DNA of 41,323 nucleotides from Cryobacterium adonitolivorans (GCF_004402695.1 NZ_SOFL01000037.1:1-41323); one strand, 5' to 3'; positions 1-7,766 are shown, numbered from the stretch's first letter. The notes: generated by a model not told the origin, from the letters alone. Made by a program: numbers and translations.

Positions 1-110
1 AGATCGCTCACACCGAGCTTCTCGTGATCGATGAGACCACCACCCTGCGGGACTTCTCCCGCGAGGTGCGTTGGAACCAGGCGTACTACCGCCTGGCGCA
101 AGGCCTGTAG
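1..110 (+). CDS. C-terminal end of an unidentified protein (partial)
   Basis: An open frame runs in from the left edge and ends at TAG 108-110, giving about 35 residues ending in LAQGL. The codons are GC-rich in third position, as in real genes of this window. The fragment is acidic in its first half and aromatic in its second (WNQAYYRLA). I do not recognise the family from so short a tail. A long hairpin starts 20 nt after the stop and could terminate its transcript. Confidence 0.5.
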   Translation, partial: IAHTELLVIDETTTLRDFSREVRWNQAYYRLAQGL

Positions 111-424
111 CGCTCAGCCACCCACCACTTGCCCCCTTCTCGACGAGTTGCCCCAGCACATCGGGGCAACTGGTCCGGAAGGGGGCATTTGGTCGCACCC
201 TGGGTCATGATCGAGACCACCCGCACCTCGAGACATCGGCTCAGCGTTCCGTGCTCGCCTGGTCCCAGCTCAGGCAACCAGTCCCGCGCGGCGGCGAGCG
301 CGACATCCATATCGATCCGGCACTGGCGCTCGACCCAGGCAAGACGTTCATCGACCGTCTGCTGCTCGACAGCGTCGCTGCACGCGGGCTCCCCCGGATC
401 AGGTCGACACCGTTCTGTTCTCAC
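86..424 (-). CDS. Possible small hypothetical protein
   Basis: A 112-codon leftward frame starts with ATG at 424. Its middle part (about residues 25-70) has a plausible amphipathic composition ([24 protein letters not shown]), but the C-terminal third runs through the long hairpin at 130-187 and overlaps the upstream gene end. There is no clear ribosome binding site and no family I recognise. The alternative is that 110-545 is non-coding. I lean towards non-coding; the frame is listed because it is the only protein-like reading of this stretch. Confidence 0.2.
   Translation of the reverse strand: MRTERCRPDPGEPACSDAVEQQTVDERLAWVERQCRIDMDVALAAARDWLPELGPGEHGTLSRCLEVRVVSIMTQGATKCPLPDQLPRCAGATRREGGKWWVAERYRPCARR
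130..187. repeat. 58-nt near-perfect palindrome, possible terminator
   Basis: The outer arms TGCCCCCTTC (130-139) and GAAGGGGGCA (178-187) pair perfectly over 10 bp. The inner arms AGTTGCCCC (146-154) and GGGGCAACT (163-171) pair over 9 bp. Between them GAC/GTC pairs, and there is one G-U wobble and two mismatches. The result is an approximately 25-bp stem with an 8-nt loop. Three T residues follow (188-190), so it may terminate the gene ending at 110, but it is much longer than a usual terminator and could be a mobile palindromic element. Confidence 0.7.
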
Positions 425-545
425 CCGTTCCGGGTGATTCAGAACCGCCCTGGGTGATTACCGTGAACACCAGCCAAGGACTGTGACGTGCTGCCCCATG
501 CGGCGGCAGGGCCTCGGCCAGACGTTACAGAGAAAGGTACCGACC

Positions 546-959
546 ATGAGTTTCTGGTCTAATTTCTGGGATTTCATCGGATTCTTCTTTTGGACATACG
601 TGTTCGTGTCCTACCTATTCGCGCTCTTCGCAGTGATCATCGATGTGTTTCGGGATCGCACGCTCAACGGCTGGGCCAAGGCGGCGTGGCTGCTCTTCAT
701 GGTCTTCGTGCCTATCCTGACCGTGCTCGTGTACGTCATCGCACGCGGCCGCGGCATGGCGGAGCGCCAGGTCAGCGCTGGGATGAAGGAGAAGGCGAGT
801 ACCGACGAGTACATCAAGTCGGTCGCCGGCAGCAGTCCTGCCCAGGACATCGCCCAAGCCAAGCAGCTCCTCGACTCCGGAGCGATCAGCCAGGGCGAGT
901 ACGCGGTTCTAAAGGATCGGGCACTGGGCAACACCCAGGCTCGTTCCGACGTCGTCTGA
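546..959 (+). CDS. Small membrane protein, PLDc_N-like segment with SHOCT tail
   Basis: 137 residues. ATG 546 is preceded by a GAGAAAGG ribosome binding site about 8 nt upstream, which is better than the upstream in-frame start at 483. Two hydrophobic helices (about residues 10-35 and 43-68) are separated by a short polar loop (FRDRTLNGWAKAAW), the pattern of phospholipase-D N-terminal anchor domains. The C-terminal 35 residues (AQAKQLLDSGAISQGEYAVLKDRAL) match the SHOCT oligomerisation motif. Such proteins are common in actinobacteria and have no defined biochemical role. The gene is monocistronic, followed by a strong terminator hairpin. Confidence 0.85.
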   Translation: MSFWSNFWDFIGFFFWTYVFVSYLFALFAVIIDVFRDRTLNGWAKAAWLLFMVFVPILTVLVYVIARGRGMAERQVSAGMKEKASTDEYIKSVAGSSPAQDIAQAKQLLDSGAISQGEYAVLKDRALGNTQARSDVV

Positions 960-980
960 TCCGGTCGTCCGACGACTCCA

Positions 981-1020
981 GACAGCGGGCGGCGCATCCG
1001 AGATGCCGCCGCCCGCTGTC
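981..1020 (+). terminator. Rho-independent-type hairpin
   Basis: GACAGCGGGCGGC (981-993) pairs perfectly with GCCGCCCGCTGTC (1008-1020). Inside, GCATC (994-998) pairs with GATGC (1002-1006) around a CGA loop, with one bulged C. It lies 21 nt after the stop of the SHOCT-type gene. The T-tract is weak. Confidence 0.75.
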
Positions 1021-1069
1021 GTTATGCCCGCGGGCGGTCTGGAGCGCGCGCGCCGGTGACCGGCAGCAC

Positions 1070-1253
1070 GGGCCACGTAGGCACCCTCCCTAGCGAAGGC
1101 GATCGCGACGGCACGGCCGATCCCCACGTCGCCGCCGGTGGTCAGCGCCCGCTCGCACAAGAGCTTGCCGGCGCCTGCATAGGTGTCTTCGCCGCGGTCG
1201 GGCCGCGGCAGGGTCGCACCGGTGAGGCCGGGGTGCTCCTGCTGCGGCCCAAT
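1070..1253 (-). pseudogene. Remnant of a YhxC/YghA-type short-chain dehydrogenase
   Basis: Read leftward from 1253, about 60 codons resemble the conserved N-terminus of general-stress SDR oxidoreductases: a QQEHPG segment, a proline/aspartate-rich linker (PRPDRGEDTYAGAGKL) and the NAD(P)-binding glycine motif with its helix (TGGDVGIGRAVAIAFAREGA). The family usually has LITGGDSGIGRA there. The similarity stops at about 1070 and the rest of the 280-300 residue enzyme, including the YxxxK active site, is absent. There is no start codon; homology begins 3 nt beyond the stop of the GGDEF-EAL gene. This is a decayed fragment, not a working gene. Confidence 0.75.
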
Positions 1254-1255
1254 CG

Positions 1256-3544
1256 TCACGGCAGCAGTTGGATTTCGTTCGCGGGTGCCGGTTCCAGATC
1301 GTGGCGAGCCGCCAACCAACTGTCGAGTTCCAGGGCCGGAACCGGCCGCGACATGAAGAACCCCTGCGCGTGATCGCAGCCGAAACGGGCCAGTTCGTCG
1401 TACGCCACACTGCTTTCAACGCCTTCTGCGACCATGCGCAGGCCCAGGCTGTGCGCCAGGTCGATGGTGGACGCCACCAGCGAGGCGGCGCGGGCGTCGT
1501 CGGCCATCGGCATCACGAATGACCGGTCCAGCTTGAGTTCGTCGATGGGCAGGTCGCGCAGGTAGGAGAGCGAGCTGTACCCGGTGCCGAAGTCGTCGAC
1601 CGCGATCTGGATCCCGGCCTCGCGCAGCCGGGTGAGCACGTTCCTGGCCCGGTCCCTGTCGCTCATCAGGAAATCTTCGGTGATCTCCAGCATCAGCGAC
1701 GAAGCCGGCAGTCCACGTGCGGCGATCATGCGCACGATCTCCTCGGGGAATTCCACGTTGACCAGCGAGCTGGCCGACATGTTGACCGCAATGGTCAGGG
1801 CGTGGCCGTCATCCTGCCAGAGCACGGCCTGATCAAGCGCCTTGGTCAGCACGATCCGGGTGAGCGCGTGCATCAGCCCCGATTCCTCGACGAGGTCGAG
1901 GAAGTCCTCGGGAAGCAGCAACCCACGGGTCGGATGTTGCCAGCGCACAAGCGCCTCGACTCCGGTGACCTCGCCGGTTTTCAGGCCGATCTTGGGTTGA
2001 TAGTGCACGACGAGTTGGTCGTCTGTGACGGCCAGGCGCAGTTCCTGCTGTGTGCGCAGCCTGATCTCGCCGTGGCTGTTGTCTTCGGACTGGTACACGT
2101 GGTGGCCGTGCCGACCGGACTTGGCCTTGTACATCGCCATGTCGGCACGACGCAGGAGGTCGCTGAGGTCGTGGCCCTGCTCGGGGAAAAGCGCGATGCC
2201 GATGCTGGCACTGGTCTGCACGGCCAGACCCTCGAGGGTGAAGGTTTGGGCGAGCGCGTCGCGCAGGTTCAGCGCCACGGCGGTGGCCTCGGTCTCACCG
2301 GCGTTGGTGAGCAGGATAGCGAATTCGTCGCCGCCGAGGCGGGCCAGGCTGGCCTCCTCCGGCAGTGCCGCCGCCAGGCGGGCGCTCACCTGCACCAGAA
2401 GCCTGTCGCCGACATCGTGGCCGAGGCTGTCGTTGACCTCCTTGAACCTGTCGAGGTCAAGCAGCAGCAGCGCGCAGTGTCGTTGACGCGCGCTCGCACG
2501 GCTGAGGGTGAGCAGCGCCGGCGCATCCGCGTACAGCGCTCGCCGGTTGGGCAAGCCGGTCAGGTCGTCGGTGCGCGCCTGCCGGCGCAACAGTCGCTGC
2601 CGGAACACCAGCGGGATCGCAGCCAGAGACACGGTGAGGCTGGCCAGGATGACAGCCGCAACGGGCTGGACGACCTGCGTGCCGAGGATCAGCACGCCCA
2701 GTCCGGCGGCGACAGCCACCGCGGGAACGAAGAGGGCCGGGGTCTTCCGGTCGCTGACGAAGGTACCGGAGTGCGGGCGTCCGGCGGCGTCGACCCACAG
2801 AGCCATGAGGGCGGTACCGAGCGCCCATGCGGCATCGAGGGGAAGGCCGACGTAGTAGGTCCCGCTCACCTCCAGGCGCGCGTACACGACGTCGGCGGCG
2901 GCGAAGACAACAAGGCCGCCGACCAGGAAGCCCCAACGCGGGCCGATGCGTAGACCCGGAGCGGCGGCGATGCCGGCGATCGCGGCGACGAGGAGCAGGT
3001 CGAAGACGGGGTAGGCGACCGCTACGGATGTGGCCAGGATGGCGGACTCGTCGACCGCCTCGTTGAGCACCGGGCCGAGGAGGGCGGCGAGGACGGCAGC
3101 GGCACCGAGCGCCCCGACCGTGCTATCCAGCAGCACGGACCAGGCCAGGCCGCGCATCTGGCTGCGAACGAGGGCGACCAGGGCGATGAGCATCAGCGGG
3201 TAGAACAGCACGTACCCGAGATCGGCCGGAGATGGGAACGGCAGCTCCCCCGCCGCATCCATCGCCGTTATGTAGTACGTATCGGCGGCGGCGTTGAACG
3301 TCAGCGCGAGCGAGGCGAACAACACGTCACCGCGCGCGAAGCCGGTTCGCACGGTGGCCAGCCAGAAGACCGCGACGGGGAGCCACTGGGTAAGCTCCGC
3401 CAGCACGATGTCGACGATGGGCTTCGGGCCCTCGCCATGCAGCAGCAACCCGATCGTGTACGCAGCGAAGAGGACGAAAACGGTCCAGATCAGCCACCGG
3501 TCTCCGACGCTGCGGAGACTCGTGTCGCGCCAGTTGCCCCTCAC
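1256..3544 (-). CDS. Membrane GGDEF-EAL c-di-GMP signalling protein
   Basis: 762 residues with GTG start at 3544 and a good GAGGGAGAG ribosome binding site 5 nt upstream. The N-terminal half (about 20-315) carries eight or nine hydrophobic helices and probably acts as a membrane sensor. A GGDEF domain follows (about 325-480) with an intact GGDEF at 404-408, then an EAL domain (about 495-745) with EAL at 530-532, DDFGTGYSS at 650-658, a KLDRSF motif and EGVE, the residues needed for phosphodiesterase activity. I see no RxxD inhibitory site before GGDEF. Both cyclase and hydrolase activity look possible; net output cannot be read from sequence. It sits alone, with no linked target gene. Confidence 0.93.
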   Translation of the reverse strand: MRGNWRDTSLRSVGDRWLIWTVFVLFAAYTIGLLLHGEGPKPIVDIVLAELTQWLPVAVFWLATVRTGFARGDVLFASLALTFNAAADTYYITAMDAAGELPFPSPADLGYVLFYPLMLIALVALVRSQMRGLAWSVLLDSTVGALGAAAVLAALLGPVLNEAVDESAILATSVAVAYPVFDLLLVAAIAGIAAAPGLRIGPRWGFLVGGLVVFAAADVVYARLEVSGTYYVGLPLDAAWALGTALMALWVDAAGRPHSGTFVSDRKTPALFVPAVAVAAGLGVLILGTQVVQPVAAVILASLTVSLAAIPLVFRQRLLRRQARTDDLTGLPNRRALYADAPALLTLSRASARQRHCALLLLDLDRFKEVNDSLGHDVGDRLLVQVSARLAAALPEEASLARLGGDEFAILLTNAGETEATAVALNLRDALAQTFTLEGLAVQTSASIGIALFPEQGHDLSDLLRRADMAMYKAKSGRHGHHVYQSEDNSHGEIRLRTQQELRLAVTDDQLVVHYQPKIGLKTGEVTGVEALVRWQHPTRGLLLPEDFLDLVEESGLMHALTRIVLTKALDQAVLWQDDGHALTIAVNMSASSLVNVEFPEEIVRMIAARGLPASSLMLEITEDFLMSDRDRARNVLTRLREAGIQIAVDDFGTGYSSLSYLRDLPIDELKLDRSFVMPMADDARAASLVASTIDLAHSLGLRMVAEGVESSVAYDELARFGCDHAQGFFMSRPVPALELDSWLAARHDLEPAPANEIQLLP

Positions 3545-3560
3545 GTGACTCTCCCTCAGA

Positions 3561-3593
3561 TCTCGGCTCAGCCTACCGCCCGGCGAGCCGTGA
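3561..3593 (-). terminator. Hairpin downstream of eda
   Basis: TCTCGGCTCAGCC (3561-3573) and GGCGAGCCGTGA (3582-3593) pair with one bulge and one mismatch around an 8-nt loop, just beyond the eda stop. The arm GCGAGCCGTGA is shared with the intergenic repeat family at 7692 and 11843. Confidence 0.5.
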
Positions 3594-3597
3594 CCTG

Positions 3598-4239
3598 CTA
3601 TCGGGCGCCGGCGATCAGCGCGCGCACCAGGTCGAGCTGGGCGTCGTCGGCGAAGGCCCCTGACAAGCCCACCACGCTCGTGCCGGCGGCAAGGAACTCC
3701 GGGGCGTTGAGGGCGGTGACGCCGCCGGTGGCGATGAAATTCGTCTCAGGGTACGGGCCCTTCTGCGCCTTCACCCAGGCCGCGCCGAGCACCGAAGCTG
3801 GGAAGGCCTTCACCCAGGTGAGGCCCAGGGCCCGGGCCTGCAGGATCTCGGTGGCGGTGGCGATGCCCGGCAGGTGCGGGATACCGCGGCGCACGCTCTC
3901 GGCCACGATGGCCGGGTCGAGGCCGGGCGACACCGTGAATGCCACGCCAACGTTGGTCGCGGCGTCGAGCTGCTCCATCGTGGTCACGGTGCCGGCTCCG
4001 ATGACCAGGCCTCGCTCGGTGGCGGCATCGGCGACGGCCTGCAGCACGGGAACGGCGTCAGTGGTCTGGATCGGGATCTCAACGTGCTCGACGCCGGCGT
4101 CCCAGGCGCGCACCGACAGGCGCACGGCCTCGGCGGCCGAAAGGCCCCGGAAAACGGCGATCACGGGGACACTGAAGAAGTCCCCGGGGAACCACTGGGT
4201 GAACTTGATCGGCTGGATGGTGCCGGTTGATGCGGTCAT
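3598..4239 (-). CDS. eda: KDPG/KHG aldolase
   Basis: 213 residues, the usual length. It splits 2-keto-3-deoxy-6-phosphogluconate into pyruvate and glyceraldehyde-3-phosphate in the cytoplasm. Visible family motifs are PVIAVFRG (25-32, Arg31), VEIPIQTT with Glu54, IGAGTV (80-85), FTVSPG (101-106), PGIATATE (124-131) and the Schiff-base lysine in WVKAFPAS (Lys144). It starts 5 bp after the kdgK stop, so the two are co-transcribed and kinase product feeds directly into this enzyme. Together they finish degradation of hexuronates or similar sugar acids. The likely regulator is the divergent IclR protein. Confidence 0.93.
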   Translation of the reverse strand: MTASTGTIQPIKFTQWFPGDFFSVPVIAVFRGLSAAEAVRLSVRAWDAGVEHVEIPIQTTDAVPVLQAVADAATERGLVIGAGTVTTMEQLDAATNVGVAFTVSPGLDPAIVAESVRRGIPHLPGIATATEILQARALGLTWVKAFPASVLGAAWVKAQKGPYPETNFIATGGVTALNAPEFLAAGTSVVGLSGAFADDAQLDLVRALIAGAR

Positions 4240-4244
4240 GCGAC

Positions 4245-5201
4245 TTATCTCCTCAATTCAAGCGCGAGCTCTTCGGCCGACATGCGCTGGCCGAGTCCTG
4301 CACGGAAGTCTTCGCGGCTGCCCAGCGCCCAGGCGGCACGCGAGTGGCCACGTTCGAGGCGCTCGGCAGAGGTTTGTGCGCTGATCAGGCTGGACAGGTA
4401 GCCGGCGGCGAAAGCATCGCCGGCGCCCACGGGCTCGACGACATCAACGGCGCGGGCCGGCACCACCGTGACGGTCTCGGTGCCGTCCGACGCCCGGGCG
4501 AACTCGGTGGCGTCGATCGATGAGTCCTTCACCACGAGGTAGGGCAGGTCGGGAAGCAGGGCGCGCACGTCGGCCGCGGTGCCGCAGCCCCACAACACGG
4601 CGGCTTCATCGAGGCCGACGAGCACCACCGTGGCCTTGCGGGCCAGGGCGAGCAGGCGCGGCGCGGCCTCGTCGACCGACCAGATTCCCGGGCGGTAGTT
4701 GATGTCGAACGACACCGACGCGCCCCACGCCGCAGCGTGGTCGAGCACATGTTCCACGAGTTCGGAGCAGCTGGCCGACAGCGCGGGGGTGATGCCCGTG
4801 GTGTGAATCCAGCGCGCGCCGGCCAGAGGCCAGCCGACGGCATCCGCGATCTTCAGCGTGGATGCCGCCGAGCCCCGGCGGTAGTAGAACACATGGGCTC
4901 CACTGCCGGTGTCGGGCTCCTTGAGGTAGAGCCCGGTCGGTGCGTCGGTCGTGCGGCCGACCCACCGGGTGTCGACGCCCGCGTTCGCGAGGGCGTCGAT
5001 GATCTTGGTGCCGACCGGGTCGGTGCCAACGGAGCTGGCCCAGGCGACCCGGTGGCCGAGTTCGGCCAGATGCATGGCCACGTTGGACTCTGCGCCGCCG
5101 GTGCCCAGGGTGAAGGCCTGTGCGGTGTCCAACGGCACCGAGCTGGTGGGCGTGAACATGCCCATCGTCTCGCCGAAACACACGACCGTGGGTGCCTGCA
5201 T
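4245..5201 (-). CDS. kdgK: 2-keto-3-deoxygluconate kinase (PfkB family)
   Basis: 318 residues. ATG 5201 is chosen because a GGAGG ribosome binding site lies 5 nt upstream; the frame extends to 5273 without such support. PfkB features are the N-terminal GETMGMFTP, the substrate-binding GGAESNVA (35-42) and the C-terminal PVGAGDAFAAG with catalytic Asp262. Its pairing with KDPG aldolase makes 2-keto-3-deoxygluconate the likely substrate; from sequence alone another sugar kinase is possible. First gene of a two-gene leftward operon, facing an IclR regulator across a 175-bp region with a palindromic operator. Confidence 0.88.
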   Translation of the reverse strand: MQAPTVVCFGETMGMFTPTSSVPLDTAQAFTLGTGGAESNVAMHLAELGHRVAWASSVGTDPVGTKIIDALANAGVDTRWVGRTTDAPTGLYLKEPDTGSGAHVFYYRRGSAASTLKIADAVGWPLAGARWIHTTGITPALSASCSELVEHVLDHAAAWGASVSFDINYRPGIWSVDEAAPRLLALARKATVVLVGLDEAAVLWGCGTAADVRALLPDLPYLVVKDSSIDATEFARASDGTETVTVVPARAVDVVEPVGAGDAFAAGYLSSLISAQTSAERLERGHSRAAWALGSREDFRAGLGQRMSAEELALELRR

Positions 5202-5243
5202 CGTTTCCTCCACTGTGAGAATCCGCCAGATCATCTCTTCGTC

Positions 5244-5260
5244 GTTCCGCCTGGCGGAAC
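5244..5260. promoter_or_regulatory. Perfect 17-bp palindrome, putative IclR/KdgR operator
   Basis: GTTCCGCC-T-GGCGGAAC is a perfect 8+1+8 inverted repeat 43 bp upstream of kdgK, in the divergent kdgK-iclR gap. A related half-site, ATCCGCCA, lies at 5221-5228, closer to kdgK. A weaker inverted repeat, GGTT-N4-AACC (5350-5361), sits beside the iclR start. Placement fits repression of kdgK-eda by the divergent regulator. Confidence 0.7.
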
Positions 5261-5376
5261 CAAAGTCCGGCACGTGAACTCACCATAGTCATCGGTGGCG
5301 TGCGTTGGCAACCTTCCTGGTCGGCAATTCAGCTCAGGCTTAGTGCCGGGGTTCCATAACCGTGATTAGCTGATCC

Positions 5377-6195
5377 ATGAGACAGAACGTCATTTCAACG
5401 GTGGGACCCATGGCACACACGCTTGCTTCCGCGGCTCCGGCCAGACCTCCAGCCACCAAGGACAACGCCGCCCAGAAGCTCCTGCGGGTGATCGAGGCCG
5501 TGTCGAACCCCGGTGACACCCACCGGCTCAGCGACCTCGTCACGGAGACCGGGCTCGCCAAGACGAGTGTCTTCCGCCTGTTGAGCGAGCTCAGTGCGAG
5601 CGGCTATGTCAGCCGACGCCCGGATGGCAGCTACGCACCCGGGCGGGCGTTGCGCCTGCTGGCGCTCAAGCTGACCGCCGCGTCCGACGATTCCGACCTG
5701 ATCGGAGTCAGGCTGCGACGCCTGCAGGACGACGTGCACAACACCATCCACTTCGCGCTGCGCACCGGGGACTTCGCAACCTACGTGGAAAAGATCGAGG
5801 ACACCACGCCCATCCAGATCGCGTCCAGGGTGGGCGGGCAGATCCCGCTGCACTCGACAGCCATCGGCAAGGCGATCCTCGCCAATCTCCCCGAGAGCGA
5901 GGTGCGCGACTACGCGACCCGCAACGGGCTGCGCACCCGCACCGAGTTCACAATCACCGACGTTGCCGCCCTGCTCGCCGACGGGCGGCTCGTGCGCAAC
6001 CGTGGCTTCGCCATCGACGACCAAGAGAATGAGGAGCACATCCGCTGCATGGCCGTTCCGGTTTTCGACGCCCAGCAGAACCTGGTCGGCGGCATCGGCA
6101 TCACCACTATCGCCCCGCTCGTGCCGCGGGAGAAGCTCGAATCCCACGCGCCTCTTCTGATGACCGCCGCCCGCGACCTGACGACCCTGCTTTAG
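5377..6195 (+). CDS. IclR-family transcriptional regulator (KdgR-like)
   Basis: 272 residues. A winged helix-turn-helix at about 30-90 (KLLRVIEAV, LVTETGLAKTSVFRLLSELSASGYV) is followed by an IclR effector domain (about 100-265) with the typical RVGGQIPLHSTAIGKAILA segment and a C-terminal GGIGITT. The start at ATG 5377 is supported by a TTAGCT -10-like hexamer 5 nt upstream, which would make the message leaderless; ATG 5410 is an alternative. It is divergent from kdgK-eda, so it most likely senses KDG or a related acid and controls that operon through the palindrome at 5244. Confidence 0.88.
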   Translation: MRQNVISTVGPMAHTLASAAPARPPATKDNAAQKLLRVIEAVSNPGDTHRLSDLVTETGLAKTSVFRLLSELSASGYVSRRPDGSYAPGRALRLLALKLTAASDDSDLIGVRLRRLQDDVHNTIHFALRTGDFATYVEKIEDTTPIQIASRVGGQIPLHSTAIGKAILANLPESEVRDYATRNGLRTRTEFTITDVAALLADGRLVRNRGFAIDDQENEEHIRCMAVPVFDAQQNLVGGIGITTIAPLVPREKLESHAPLLMTAARDLTTLL

Positions 6196-6250
6196 GTTTC
6201 TCAAGGCTCGACCAGCGAACACCGTGTGAACAGGCCCTCATACGCAGAAC

Positions 6251-6273
6251 GACCCCGGCGCTACGCCGGGGTC
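6251..6273. terminator. Terminator between iclR and rpmJ
   Basis: GACCCCGGCG (6251-6260) pairs perfectly with CGCCGGGGTC (6264-6273) around a CTA loop. ATTCTCTTT follows on the plus strand. It lies between convergent genes and may serve both. Confidence 0.9.
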
Positions 6274-6355
6274 ATTCTCTTTGGGCTGGAAATGCCAACT
6301 CGCCTATCGAGCGGCCACGCGGATCGGCCGGACCCGTCACGCCGCGTTCGAGGGA

Positions 6356-6478
6356 TTAACCCTGGCGAGCCTTGAATCGGGGGTTCAACTTGTTGATGAC
6401 GAATGTGCGCCCATGGCGCCGCACCGTCTGTGAACCCTGCATCTTCTTCATCGAACCCAGTGAGTTACGTACCTTCAT
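6356..6478 (-). CDS. rpmJ: 50S ribosomal protein L36, type B (zinc-free)
   Basis: 40 residues, [12 protein letters not shown] at the start and NPRFKARQG at the end, the type B L36 pattern. The four zinc-binding residues of type A L36 are absent. ATG 6478 has a GAAGGGA ribosome binding site 8 nt upstream; the longer frame to 6580 lacks support. In many bacteria the zinc-free form is made during zinc limitation, but I see no clear Zur box here. It lies 49 bp downstream of soxR in the same direction and could be read through from it. Confidence 0.95.
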   Translation of the reverse strand: MKVRNSLGSMKKMQGSQTVRRHGRTFVINKLNPRFKARQG

Positions 6479-6527
6479 CCTGGCTCCCTTCCGTCGGTTA
6501 ACCAGAGCAAACACGAAACGGCCGAGA

Positions 6528-7004
6528 TTATTCCACTCCGGCGGCCTCCGGCCTGTCGAGCACCCGGCGTGGGCCGGCACCGTCGGTGCGCAGGCGGTCG
6601 TCGGAGTTCACGACGGCGCACCGGGTTTGGGACAGGCAGCCACAGCCGATGCAGCCGGTGAGCTCGGCCTGCATCCGTTCGAGTACGGCTTGCTGCCTGG
6701 CCAGGTGCGCCCCCCAGGTGGCGGAAATGGTGCCCCACTCGGCCCGGCTCGGCGGGCGGCTGTCCGGCAGGTCCTTGAGGATGACGGCGACCTCGGCGAG
6801 CGAGATCCCGTAACGCACCGAAACCTGGATGAGGGCGATGCGACGCAACACGTGTCGCGGAAAGAGGCGCACGTTGCCGTTCGAGCGCATCGCAGGGATC
6901 AGCCCCAGCGTCTCGTAGTAGCGCACGGTGGAGACCGGGACTCCAGCACGGGCGGCAACCTGCCCGATCGGCAGAAGATCATTGCTGGACAAGTGCTCTG
7001 ACAC
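6528..7004 (-). CDS. soxR: Redox-sensitive transcriptional activator SoxR
   Basis: 158 residues in the MerR family. GTG 7004 is preceded by AAGGAGAAGG; upstream extension to 7151 would run through the sodA gene and promoter. The N-terminal HTH (10-50, [24 protein letters not shown]), a dimerisation helix (about 85-115) and the C-X2-C-X-C-X5-C cluster (Cys118, 121, 123, 129) match the [2Fe-2S] binding motif of SoxR. It senses redox-cycling compounds or superoxide stress by cluster oxidation. It is divergent from sodA, with a SoxR box between the two genes, so it probably controls sodA and itself. Confidence 0.95.
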   Translation of the reverse strand: MSEHLSSNDLLPIGQVAARAGVPVSTVRYYETLGLIPAMRSNGNVRLFPRHVLRRIALIQVSVRYGISLAEVAVILKDLPDSRPPSRAEWGTISATWGAHLARQQAVLERMQAELTGCIGCGCLSQTRCAVVNSDDRLRTDGAGPRRVLDRPEAAGVE

Positions 7005-7015
7005 TGGCCTTCTCC

Positions 7016-7046
7016 TTGATCTCAAGTGCACTTGAGACGATATCGT
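7016..7046 (+). promoter_or_regulatory. sodA promoter with SoxR box in a 19-bp spacer
   Basis: A -35-like TTGATC (7016-7021) and -10-like TATCGT (7041-7046) are 19 bp apart, the over-long spacing typical of MerR-family activated promoters. The spacer is largely filled by the perfect 18-bp palindrome TCTCAAGTGCACTTGAGA (7020-7037), which matches the known SoxR box in its CTCAAG/CTTGAG halves. The sodA ATG is 6 nt after the -10, so transcripts would be leaderless. Confidence 0.88.
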
Positions 7047-7052
7047 AAACAA

Positions 7053-7676
7053 ATGACCGCATATACGCTGCCCCCGCTGACCTATGACTATGCCGCCCTC
7101 GAGCCCGCCATCAGTGGGCGCATTATGGAGCTCCACCACAGCAAGCACCACCAGGCCTATGTGACCGGCGCCAACGCCGCGCTCGACCAGCTCACTGAGG
7201 CCCGCGAATCAGGCAACCTCACCTTCGTCAACAAGCTGCAGAAGGACCTCTCCTTCAACCTCGGCGGCCACGTCAACCACTCCATCTTCTGGACCAACAT
7301 GTCGCCGAACGGTGGCGACAAGCCCACCGGCGAGCTCGCTGCCGCGATCGATGACACCTTCGGTTCGTTCGAGAAGTTCCAGGCGCACTTCACCGCCGTT
7401 GCCATGGGCGTTCAGGGCTCCGGCTGGTCGATCCTCGCCTGGGACACCCTCGGCCAGCAGCCAATCATCGTGCAGCTCTACGACCAGCAGGGCAACCTGC
7501 CCGCCGGCATCGTGCCGCTGCTCATGCTCGACGTCTGGGAGCACGCCTACTACCTCGACTACCAGAACGTGCGTGCCGACTACGTCAAGGCATTCTGGAC
7601 CGTCACCGACTGGGAGAACGTCTCCGCTCGCTTCACGAAGGCGCGCGACACCACGTCCGGCCTGATCACGCTGTAA
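7053..7676 (+). CDS. sodA: Superoxide dismutase (Mn/Fe family)
   Basis: 207 residues, the family's normal length. It converts superoxide to hydrogen peroxide and oxygen in the cytoplasm. Metal ligands are His28 (MELHHSKHH), His76 ([10 protein letters not shown]), Asp160 and His164 (LDVWEHAYY). The start ATG 7053 is 6 nt beyond a -10 hexamer with no ribosome binding site, indicating a leaderless mRNA; the longer frame from 7026 would begin inside the SoxR box. Mn or Fe use is not certain from sequence. Direct SoxR control of sodA is unlike the studied Streptomyces SoxR regulon. Confidence 0.96.
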   Translation: MTAYTLPPLTYDYAALEPAISGRIMELHHSKHHQAYVTGANAALDQLTEARESGNLTFVNKLQKDLSFNLGGHVNHSIFWTNMSPNGGDKPTGELAAAIDDTFGSFEKFQAHFTAVAMGVQGSGWSILAWDTLGQQPIIVQLYDQQGNLPAGIVPLLMLDVWEHAYYLDYQNVRADYVKAFWTVTDWENVSARFTKARDTTSGLITL

Positions 7677-7691
7677 AATCAGCGCTCATCC

Positions 7692-7752
7692 CGCGAGCCG
7701 TGAGAAAAGCCCCGAAAACAAGCGTTTTCTGGGGCTTAGCTCACGGCTCGCG
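7692..7752. repeat. 61-nt palindromic intergenic repeat, copy 1 (also bidirectional terminator)
   Basis: CGCGAGCCGTGAG (7692-7704) pairs perfectly with CTCACGGCTCGCG (7740-7752). Inside, AAGCCCC/GGGGCTT (7707-7713/7731-7737) and GAAAAC/GTTTTC (7714-7719/7724-7729) pair around an AAGC loop. It lies between the convergent sodA and ABC permease genes. A second copy is at 11843 and a partial one at 41181. Confidence 0.9.
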
Positions 7753-7766
7753 TGCGTGTGTCGGGG

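Noticed and set aside
1802..2953. 383-codon plus-strand open frame
   Set aside because: It is the shadow of the GGDEF-EAL gene on the other strand.
6478..6580. Zur-regulated promoter for the zinc-free L36
   Set aside because: No TGAAAATNATTTTCA-like palindrome upstream; claim not supported by sequence.
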